Source: Gigaspora margarita (taxonomy: Eukaryota; Glomeromycota; Glomeromycetes; Diversisporales; Gigasporaceae). Taken from it: a DNA stretch of 64,000 nt. This document shows positions 55,869 through 64,000 of this stretch, in pieces. The notes beneath the pieces were generated by a model. It worked only from the letters and a program-made list of their open reading frames with translations, did no database searches and was not told the origin of the DNA. Within the stretch, counting starts at the first letter, position 1; the number at the start of each line of letters is the position of its first letter. The position numbers and the translations under genes were made by a program. The stretch spans positions 55,675-119,674 of the forward strand of contig WTPW01000061.1 of assembly GCA_009809945.1 (NCBI GenBank). The letters run 5' to 3'.

Positions 55869-56727
55869 TACATACTTTATATTTACAATAAGCAGTCTAA
55901 ATATTTAAAAAAACTATATTTGATTAAATAGTTTTTGTAGTTTGTACTTGGGTCTAATTCATAGATGATATTCTATTTGGGAATCTTGTACAGTATAACC
56001 CTGCAATAGTCACATGCCAAAATCAGATATTCTATGTGCCTATTGCAAGATTGTGATTAAAGTGAGTAAGAATTTATATATAGTGTATATAGTTAAATAG
56101 AAGAATTGAGATGACTATAGTGAGATTATGTCTAATATAAATGTGATTATTATGGATTATTATATATGCTACTTTTTCCTTTAAAAGGTTATATGAAGTT
56201 ACTAGGTAAAAAAATCAATAAAAATAAAAGCATCTTGTTAAGTAATGAAATAATTCTTTAGAATTTATTAATTTATTTTATAATATTTTAATCATAGTTG
56301 GCCAAAATAATAGTAGTTGTAAAATTTCTAAGACTTTCTAGTAATAGATTGTAATAAACCTTGAATATTGCTAGAAATACCTTGGCTTGATTATGCTAAA
56401 TAGGAAACTATTGCTAAGCAAGAATTTAATTTATAATCTGCTAATAACTAAAAAATAATCATAGTATAATGTAATGCAAATTATTATATAAATTACTTAT
56501 AGCAGAAATGCCACAATACTCATAAAAAACTATTTTTTACTAAGTTAATAATTCTTTTTTATTAATTGAAATTGTAGAACTCATTATAATGAATCTAAAG
56601 ATAGTGAGATTATTAAAATAGTCTAGTAGATGCAAGATATCTTTGAAATATGATTGCTAACTATATAAAATTCCATATCAAAAATATTTGCTTATATAAA
56701 ATTTTATATAGTTATCCAATTATTTTT
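55869..56727. other. AT-rich spacer
   Basis: At 55992 TACAGTATAACCCTGCAATAG looks like a pogo-type left end (TA + CAGTATAACCC), but no matching right end was found. The rest has no recognisable features. Confidence 0.4.
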
Positions 56728-58272
56728 TTTTTAATTTCACATCTAAGTGACCTTTAATCTCTTTGGCCAGGTATTCCAAAACACTGCAGGGATTTTACTT
56801 TATTAACTATTTGGTTATGGCTATAATCAACCTTATACATAATTTTTATCCTAATTTTATTAATACTATTTATAGGCTATCTGTACCTCCCATATTCCAT
56901 ACTTAGTCTTCCTGGATACACCCTCATTTGTTACTATACCCATCTAATGGTGTTATTAGTGTCAGCTTCTTATGGTCTTCCTGGTCCTTACTTCATGTCT
57001 GGTCTTTACAGAGATCCTTCCTGAAACCCTCAAATGGCACTAACACCTCATATTTTTTTACTCAAAGCAGCATTTACTTCAGTTTTTAGTAGTCTGTTCT
57101 AGTGGTTGGAACCAGTTTTATTTTACAATTCAGAGTTAATTTTTCAACTTCAACTTAAATCAGTTTTAACCTGAATTTAAATAAACCTGAGTAATTCAAT
57201 TTGCGATTTTAATAAACTTATAATACCAAATCAACCTGAATTTAAAAAAATTGGTTTTTACAGTTGTAATAAACTAGTAGTTAGAACTCTGTGATTAGGG
57301 TAGCTTGATATATCATAAATCAGAATAGATTGGTTGTGCAACCAAAATTGAGCAGATCTGGACAGAAGGAATCAAAATTGATAAATTTTGCTAATAATCC
57401 AATAATCCATGAGCTAAATAAAATGGCCAGATGCTAATTTTGTGATAATATCAGCTTAAGCTTTGGCAAAATCGAATTCAAGCATCTAAATAAATTGCAA
57501 TAAATGCATTTTAAATCTAAAGGCAATCTGTTGATAGCAATAAAGAATAGTTTATGTATTCTTGTTCCATAATATGATATTATATACCTCAAGGTAACAC
57601 AAATAACAAATCTGGTATGCTCATACATAGTAGCAGTATACTGCACCAACCAATTAAATGCAAGATTTGTGAACTCGCTATTCTAGATAGTAGTAAACTA
57701 TACACTCTGCATGGCTATATTCCTAGCATTCGATTTTTCTGTTTTATTAAATTCAATAAATCTGGTTTTATTAAATTTAATTTTGCAGTTTTATTCAGTT
57801 GTATTAAATTTGATAATCCAGTTTTATTAAATCCAAATATAAAATATTTGAATCAGGTTGTATTAGTTTTAAATTCAGGTGCAACAATTCAGTTCCAACC
57901 TCTAGTCTGTTTCATGCCCTAATCTGGTACTTCCTTCCATTTTAGCCTTTTCAAAGTTACTGTACTAGCCTTCTCAAAGTTTCAGTCTTCTTTCTGTTTG
58001 GGGTAGAGGCAGGTCCTCCTGAACTCGGATCTTGCAATTCTTTTCTTTTATTAAGGAGATACAGCTTTTCTATTTTCTTTATTCAGGATCTTCTATTATT
58101 GACAACTTTTATTCCTTTTCTGGTGCCATGTAACTAAAGTGGCTATGTTACTCAGCCTACTTTTTCTATTTGTGATCCTAATGTAGTTTTTGCCTTCTAT
58201 TTGACTTGAACTAGTGATCTTGCAAATGCGATCTCAGAGAGCTAGCTACTTGCACTATCAACCTACAGAACA
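56728..58272 (-). mobile_element. Possible tRNA-headed SINE, interrupted by a hAT element
   Basis: On the minus strand the sequence just inside 58272 reads GTTGATAGTGCAAGTAGCTA ... CTAGTTCAAGTCAAAT. These resemble the internal A and B boxes of a tRNA gene (B-box consensus GGTTCRANTCC). About 730 bp of body follow (excluding the insertion at 57100-57904) and the far end is an A-run (plus-strand T-run 56722-56732). CCAATTATTTTT (56716-56727) and CCAATCATTTTT (58273-58284) may be the target duplication, 11 of 12 matching. The body is less AT-rich than its surroundings. The tRNA fold is degraded; a LINE fragment is the alternative. Confidence 0.4.
57100..57904. mobile_element. hAT-type element, 805 bp (family TAGAGGTTGGAACCGG)
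   Basis: TAGTGGTTGGAACCAGTTTTA (first 20 bases diagnostic) at the left and CAGTTCCAACCTCTA at the right. The flanks GTCTGTTC (57092-57099) and GTCTGTTT (57905-57912) match at 7 of 8. TTTTATTAAATTTAA/AACCTGAATTTAAATAAAC motifs repeat subterminally. Same ends as 49692-49873 but with a longer interior that has no transposase. It lies inside the putative SINE and is therefore younger than it. Confidence 0.8.
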
Positions 58273-58284
58273 CCAATCATTTTT

Positions 58285-58513
58285 CAATTTTTTTTTGGTA
58301 TTTACTAGGCCAATTTTAATGATCTCACTGCCTTTAAATTTATTATAATCAAGGTTGGGCAACCTAAATATCCAGTGCTTTTTACTAGATACTAGACATT
58401 TCAAATTGTCTAGTGTATATCTGGTGCATGTCCAATATCCAGTGATATATTTATAAAAAAATTAGAAAATAAACTAAAAAGAATTTGCTAGTATTATTTA
58501 ATTCTACCTGATA
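58285..58513. other. AT-rich spacer
   Basis: CTAGATACTAGACATTTCAAATTGTCTAGTG at 58385-58415 (quoted here only as CTAGACA / TGTCTAG) is a small hairpin. Nothing else is supported. Confidence 0.35.
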
Positions 58514-58517
58514 ATAT

Positions 58518-58765
58518 GGAAGGAGGTCAATAGAAAACAGGCAAATATTTTCTAAGTAAAAGTTTTTTAAACTTGAGATCAAAATATCTTAACAATTATC
58601 AAACCAAATCTAATAAAACCTTTTTTATTCTAAATCTATATATTTATAAAATTAAAATAAAAAATTTTTATTAAATTTGATTTGATAATTGCTAAGATAT
58701 TTCAATTCAAATTTTTAAAAAAAGTTAATAAAAACAATTTGCCTGTTTTCTATTGACTTCACCCC
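58518..58765. mobile_element. MITE with GTCAATAGAAAACAGGCAAAT ends, copy 1 (248 bp)
   Basis: GGAAGGAGGTCAATAGAAAA and GGGGTGAAGTCAATAGAAAA (complement of the right end), both continuing CAGGCAAAT, form the ends. ATAT lies on both sides (58514-58517, 58766-58769). The interior is itself inverted (AAATATCTTAACAATTATCA / TGATAATTGCTAAGATATTT). A related, longer copy is at 60643-61072. Confidence 0.75.
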
Positions 58766-60326
58766 ATATTCTTACTGGCCTAATTTATATATACTTTAAT
58801 TTTTCTACATAAAATTTAGATGAATAAAATGTATATAATTCTGAAATTTGTGCATTAATGCACATGATTAAGGAATCATGCATATGCATGAAACCCATTT
58901 CTAGTTATAGCACAATAAGCTCATGCAACTAGCATTTTAGAGTTGTGATAAGTCAAAAAAGTATTTAAATTTTGGTTTAGTATTGAGATCAGATATTAAT
59001 ATATATAATATATGCATATATACATTGGCTATTTAGTGTAGTGAATAATTTTTTTATAGTTTTCATTTTTTTTAAATCTTTAAGTTGTTATTTACTGTTG
59101 CTTTTTGTGGATTTGAACATGCAAATACAGTTGAACTATGTATACTCCAAAAATTTTTACATATATGTAATTACTCAAATTTGTAAGCATTGCATCTTCA
59201 AGCAAATATGAATTGATAGTATAAGCACTAAGATTTCTGCACTAATTCTATAAAACTAAAACATATATAAGAGAGTGTACTTTCATCCTTAATTGAAGAT
59301 AACAGGCATTTTTCAAATTCTTTATAAAATAATGACAACATAAATTTACATTCTTTTTATACTAAATGCCTAATAAATCACAAATATTGTATTTTATAAT
59401 TATTATCAACTTTATAAAATAGATAGGGTTAATTTGATAAAAAGCTTTTTATTTTAATATTAAAAGTTTTTTATTTTTTGTATTAAATTTTATACATGAT
59501 TTAGAATTATTTTATATAAAATTAGTAATATAATATCTTGTTTTAAAGTGCTATAAAATGGTTTATATATTGTATTAAAAGCTTAAATTTTAGAAAGGTA
59601 CAGATAATTTGGCAAATTAATAATACCTTGCATAATCCAGTAATCAGAATTAGAGTTGGAAATTTGTGTAAGTTATCAAAATTTAATGTAAGTTACATTT
59701 TAGTTTATGAATTTATAAATATATTTTAGTAAAGTTTTAAAAAGTTTCTTATCTTACCTTACCTAAATCAATTAGGCTTTATACACTTCTTTTTCAGTCT
59801 TTAGTAATGTAAATTGGATTGGCACAGTAGGTACAGCATATATAAAATTAAATTTGCACATATATTAGAGCTCTCTATATATATAATGCACATTTAAAAA
59901 TTTTTTTGTGCATTTTTTTTGTGTTTGCACCAATAAAATTTTTTGAATTTATAATACTAGTTACAATATAAGATAAGGCAAGTTATAAATTATAAAAATC
60001 ACTAGAACAAATATATAGCCTTTTATGAAAAAAAAGTACCTGTACAAATGCTTGCATTTGTTTGGGCATATCTTTTTATATTGTAACTATTAAGGAGGGA
60101 GAGTGTATGCATTTAACTAATTTAACTTGACTAGTTACTAGAAGATAAGTATTGATTTACTAGAATAAAGATCTCTTTAGCACTTCACTAGTTTACTAAA
60201 TAAAATTGAAGGGAGCTTCTCTTTTTGTATCTATCCTATTAAAGTCAAATTTATTTGTTTATATATATTTAGATTTAATAGATAATATGTTAATATGTTA
60301 CCTAGTATATTAGCATGCTATCTAAC
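58766..60326. other. AT-rich stretch, nothing recognised
   Basis: About 1.5 kb without any frame, inverted repeat or RNA-like fold I can support; long A/T runs and TATATA tracts only. Confidence 0.4.
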
Positions 60327-60508
60327 TAGACGTTGGAACCAGTTTTAAATATTCAAGTTTATTACATCAAAATTTGAGTTTATTATACCATAATTCAAGT
60401 TTATCACATTAATTAGTAATATTTGATATAATAAACTAAATTTTTGGCATGATAAATTCAAATTTTGACAAAATAAACTCAAATATTTAAAACTGGTTCC
60501 AATCTCTA
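60327..60508. mobile_element. hAT-type MITE, 182 bp, older copy (family TAGAGGTTGGAACCGG)
   Basis: TAGACGTTGGAACCAGTTTT faces the complement of TAGAGATTGGAACCAGTTTT. The flanks TATCTAAC (60319-60326) and TATTTAAC (60509-60516) match 7 of 8. Length and internal layout (three TTCAAGTTTATCACAT-type units per arm) equal those of 49692-49873, but mostly G/C-to-A/T changes have accumulated. Confidence 0.85.
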
Positions 60509-60642
60509 TATTTAACATACTACATACTATTAATAATAATACTGCTAAGTCTAATATATTAATGTGTATCTAGAATTTTATAATTCTTATCCATTAACAT
60601 ATATACATGCTAACTAATGTGTTACAAAAGGGTGATCATATA

Positions 60643-61072
60643 GGGGGCGACAATAAAAACCTGGCAAATCAAAATTTTTTAAAATTTTTTTATGCTTAAC
60701 TAATATAAAAACTTGTAAAGAATATTTTATACTTAATAATAAACCTTTGATTATAGTAAAGAATATTTTATACTTAATAATAAACCTTTGATTATAATAA
60801 AAATTTAAGATATTTGCATTTAAAAAATTTGGTCAAAAATTGATCATCTGATTTTAATAGATTGGAATAGATTATCTGATCTTAATTAGAATGAAAATAA
60901 TCAATATTTACTTATACAATGCTTTCCAATTAAGGCTAATCAAGGTCAATCATAGCTGAATGTATTCAGATTATTGATCATTGTTTATGTGAGTTTGTGT
61001 AACACAATATAAAAATCACATTATCTCAAAAACTCGAATTTATCGATTTGCCTGGTTTCTATTGACTTCTCC
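60643..61072. mobile_element. MITE with GWCAATARAAACCWGGCAAAT ends, copy 2 (430 bp)
   Basis: GGGGGCGACAATAAAAACCT at the left and the complement of GGAGAAGTCAATAGAAACCA at the right, both continuing GGCAAATC. ATATA lies on both flanks (60638-60642, 61073-61077). The 41-bp tandem pair is inside. It is related to 58518-58765 by ends, not by interior. Confidence 0.7.
60716..60797. repeat. 41-bp perfect tandem duplication
   Basis: TAAAGAATATTTTATACTTA continuing ATAATAAACCTTTGATTATAG occurs twice in succession (60716 and 60757) without mismatch, implying a recent slippage or duplication within the MITE. Confidence 0.85.
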
Positions 61073-61541
61073 ATATATTAATCATCAAGTATACCCTCAG
61101 ATTTTGGACCAACACTAAATGAACTATATGAAAATGGAATAAAAGTCATTTATACTAAATAAAGAAAAGAACTATACAAATGTATGAGGAGTAAATTAAT
61201 AAAAAATTCAAATTTCTAATGTTCAAATTTGAATTGTAACAATATGCAATTTATCTGAAATATATTTGCGTAATTTCTAATCTGTTTGCAATTAATGTAG
61301 TAGATTTGTATTAGTGAATATAATGAAAAAATATAAAATTGGCTTGATCAAAATATAACATGCTCATATAATGATTAAGAAAGTTGGGATTATAGATCAG
61401 ATCAAATTTATATAACAAATATGTTCATAGTTGAGTCATATGTAGTATGATTAAAGTAATAATTATAATATAAAAGATAAGTTAAAATTTTGTAGTTAAA
61501 TAAAGAGTAAAAGTCAAAATTTAAATATGCTTTTTCTGTCC

Positions 61542-61712
61542 ATTTGGCACGGGCATACGGTCCAACACGGTCCACAGAATCCGTACCAATCCGGACCATG
61601 CCCGTACCAATCCGGACCATACCCGTACCAATCCGGATCATGACCCGTGCCAAAAAGACTGTGCCTATCCGATGCAACCCGTGCCGATCCGGTCCAGGGG
61701 TGTTAAAGAACC
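61542..61712. repeat. GC-rich island with 21-bp tandem repeats and inverted GGCACGGG ends
   Basis: Three units of AATCCGGACCATGCCCGTACC run from about 61588 to 61650 (21-base period, core TCCGGACCATGCCCGTACC). They are bracketed by TTTGGCACGGGCATACGG at the left and CATGACCCGTGCCAAAAAG at the right. The composition is strikingly GC-rich for this window. The minus-strand frame through it only translates the repeat. It may be the subterminal part of a DNA element, by analogy with GGTCCGG-rich ends at 51185. Confidence 0.6.
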
Positions 61713-62044
61713 ACACAGGTAACTAGTGGCGGTACCATTCCCATAGTTTTCTACATGTTGTATCTTCATGCTATTTGAATTATGAAATTGATAGAAATTG
61801 CAATCCGGACGAGAATAATTCAAAACAATCTTATACGATGGTTATGTTTAGTTTTACGCTAGTAGTTAGACTCGTCAAATCAAAGTTAATTTATTTTTGA
61901 GTATACACGGTGGATGGAAGTGTTTTCTTAAAAAATCATGATTGTTTGATTTTAATTTGTTAAAAATTGTGTTAATATATTTGTGATTCGAAATTATACA
62001 ATTCAATTATATAGTATATATACTTATTATAATAAATAATATCC

Positions 62045-62087
<43 letters not shown>

Positions 62088-62160
62088 TCAAAGCAATTTT
62101 TCGTGTTCGTGAAGATCACGAGGACCTAATTAAAAGAATTTTACAAAAATTACTGAAACA
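61713..62160. other. Intergenic sequence with an A30 run
   Basis: A run of 30 A occupies 62051-62080. Sequence beyond it (TTTTTCGTGTTCGTGAAGATC) is less AT-rich and may belong to the zinc-finger fragment that follows. Confidence 0.4.
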
Positions 62161-62280
62161 GATAAACGTGGGCGAACAACACTTTGTCAAAGATGTAATT
62201 ATTGCAAAGAATCCTGTGTCGATTTAGTTGATCGATTAAAAGACCATTTATTAAAACATAAAAGCTTTCAAAAAATATAA
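62161..62280 (+). pseudogene. BED-like zinc-finger fragment
   Basis: Translation gives DKRGRTTLCQRCNYCKESCV then DLVDRLKDHLLKHKSFQKI and a stop. Cys-x2-Cys followed by a helix with DHLLKH (His-x3-His) is the pattern of BED-type zinc fingers, which occur at the N-terminus of hAT transposases and related fungal proteins. Only about 45 residues are readable and no ATG precedes in frame, so it is an exon or a decayed piece. It may correspond to a two-exon gene whose first exon I could not define. Confidence 0.4.
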
Positions 62281-63447
62281 AAGACTCAGGATCAGAATTC
62301 TAATTCAATGAAGATGTGCGATTTGATAAATTAATGCGGATAGTTTCAGAGGGCATTCATTTTACAAATCCTTTTGGAAAGAACTAATATAAGCTGTACA
62401 ACATTAGATTAAACAGTATATATTTTACTAGCCTTAGTCGTTATAAGACGATGGTTAGTTCGATGATGATGATGACATAATAATTAGATTAACATAAAAA
62501 AAGGACACATTGTATTCTTTCTCGTTTTCAAATAATTCATTCACAAAGATTATTCAGTTAAGTTTACATAATGGTATTATTTACAAGACATTATGTACAA
62601 AACGATAATTTAGCATCGATAAAAAAAAGAGATCAAATATATTTATTGACATTCTTTCAAATAAATAAATTAAGAAAATAATATATCGAAAAAAATTATA
62701 AAAAATAAAATAAAATATGAAAATAAAAAAACGAAAGACAAAAAAAAAAAAAAAAAAAAGAATTATAACATATCTATATATTAAATATAAGTGGAAATTA
62801 ATTAATTTTGATACAAAATTTTTTTGGATCCCATGAGTTCCGTGATTAAAATAAAGATAATCACTAATTTTAAAGAATTCATTTAATTAATACGTTATTA
62901 ACATCTTTCAGGGTTACTTTAATTCTCATAAAGCCAAATAATCATTCCTTAATCTTTAGTTCCGGGACTCAAACTTAAATTACAAAGATACGAATAATAA
63001 AAATGAGTTCCGTAAAGCATAATAAATTTAGATGATTACCTATAATTGTAATCATGTAAACTCACGGGAATCGCAAAAAATTTTTATATCACGCGTAACA
63101 AACAAAACTCATCCACGTTTTCATCAATATAACGAATTATTATTATTAAACTTTTTTTGATGTCAGGAATTTGGACAAGTGCTTTGGTTGAACAAATATT
63201 ATTAATATGTTCGGCATGTTAATGTTTATATTAAAAAAAGTGATGTAATTAATATATTATTTTAAAATGAATTGGATACTCTAAACCAAAAACTGCATAA
63301 ATTACTTCATAAGAATTTTCATCATGCAAATTTGTATTTCTAAATTAATACTATTCTGCTAAAGTATGTACTCGTGTCAATACGATGAATTTTGAAGTGC
63401 TAATACCCAATGTTTGAACGAAGATCTGAATTTTTTTGTATATTTTG
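62281..63447. other. AT-rich sequence, nothing recognised
   Basis: A GATGATGATGATGA-type tract at 62462-62476 and an A20 run at about 62740 are present. ATGAGTTCCGTGATTA (62829) and its partial complement TTTACGGAACTCAT-type motif at 63000-63020 hint at a weak inverted repeat. No gene seen. Confidence 0.35.
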
Positions 63448-63561
63448 TCATTCATTATAGAGACTTCTATCCACCAAACTTTGTTTACTTTCTTTTGCTA
63501 ATGGAGTTCTACGACCAATGAAGTTATAACCTTTCAAATCCATAGGTGTTGGAGAAAAATT
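63448..63561 (-). CDS. Possible terminal exon of a minus-strand gene of unknown function
   Basis: Reading the minus strand, TTTCTGCACATTACAG is a good acceptor and is followed by 37 open residues (FSPTPMDLKGYNFIGRRTPL then AKESKQSLVDRSLYNE) and TGA. The composition is charged and non-repetitive, unlike random AT-rich frames here. I could not find the upstream exon within 63562-64000 and do not recognise the protein. It would run off the right edge of the window. Confidence 0.4.
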   Translation of the reverse strand, partial: NFSPTPMDLKGYNFIGRRTPLAKESKQSLVDRSLYNE

Positions 63562-64000
63562 CTGTAATGTGCAGAAATAAAAGATCAATATAATAAAATA
63601 AAATCGATTCTAGTTTAATAAAAAAAATAAAAGTTAATTATATAATAGAAGGATCAACTCAAGAATAATAATAAAAGTAAAGCATAAGACAATTAAAAAA
63701 AAAAAACCAACCCTTATTATCTTTAAATAAATAGGAAATTATTATATACGTATATATTATTATCAATTGTTTATTAAATTATTATAAGTCTCATAATTTG
63801 TATTACGAATTAACTTGTCATCTTGAAATCGGAAAAATAATATTATTGAAGAAAATTAATAACGATAAAGTCTTTTTTATTCTACGAACACAGTGCTATA
63901 CTACACTAAATTACACTACATTAATGCATATTTCTATTTCTTATCGTTGAGCTAAAAATTAATTAAATAATATTTTAGATAATTCATATTGTGTGAAACT
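63562..64000. other. AT-rich right edge
   Basis: Probably intron and upstream sequence of the putative minus-strand gene. Nothing further can be supported. Confidence 0.3.

Noticed and set aside
55992-56160. Complete pogo-like element starting TACAGTATAACCC
   Set aside because: A left end is visible but no matching right end or second TA could be found.
61408-61716. 102-residue minus-strand frame with repeated RIGTGMV
   Set aside because: It is the translation of the 21-bp GC-rich tandem repeat, without other coding signs.

Overview
This window looks like a gene-poor, repeat-dense stretch of an extremely AT-rich fungal nuclear genome. The best match I can argue is an arbuscular-mycorrhizal fungus of the Rhizophagus / Glomeromycotina type. 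The grounds are the base composition, short 60-110 bp introns, LINEs with an endonuclease, reverse transcriptase and RNase H, a Tc1-like transposase of a kind I associate with that group, and many small inverted-repeat elements. No species call can be proved from the sequence alone.

Only two host genes are well supported. (1) 22085-23375 (+) is a secreted chymotrypsin-fold (S1, alpha-lytic-protease-like) serine peptidase with signal peptide, propeptide and complete catalytic triad. It is split into two frames at a run of ten A. (2) 45382-49205 (+) is an SPX-EXS protein of the XPR1/SYG1 family (phosphate sensing/export). I could assemble about 16 exons from splice sites, including two stop-free introns of length 3n, a likely GC-AG intron, and an intron carrying a 30-bp minisatellite. 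A third, partial gene may end on the minus strand at 63448-63561, and a BED-like zinc-finger fragment lies at 62161-62280.

The rest is mobile DNA and its debris. 1-660: 150-bp tandem repeat. 1.7-2.2 kb: transposon-type coding fragment. 3.2-7.9 kb: a run of inverted-repeat elements, including a 1.7-kb Tc1/mariner element with a decayed transposase. 8.4-17.8 kb: an old, broken LINE carrying at least four younger DNA elements, with palindromic AT arrays on both sides. 20.6-21.2 and 41.5-42.2 kb: two inverted copies of one TA-flanked element. 23.7-27.2 kb: LTR-like fossils and AT-rich tandem repeats. 28.6-34.7 kb: a young, nearly full-length minus-strand LINE with a perfect 15-bp target duplication and an assembly gap. 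35-43 kb: hairpin elements, an 8-bp-TSD hAT mini-element whose empty site survives in a nearby duplicate, and C/G homopolymer hairpins. 49-61 kb: several hAT-type elements of one family, a 1-kb palindrome, a pogo-like element filled with alternating palindromes, and a possible tRNA-headed SINE interrupted by a hAT element. 62-64 kb: mostly featureless AT-rich sequence.

The two host genes do not obviously work together. What links the window is layered transposon insertion, where target-site duplications allow relative dating. Runs of N (31334-31452, with scattered N at 31970-32012, 33393-33782 and 54064-55637) coincide with repeats and probably mark collapsed or low-quality assembly.
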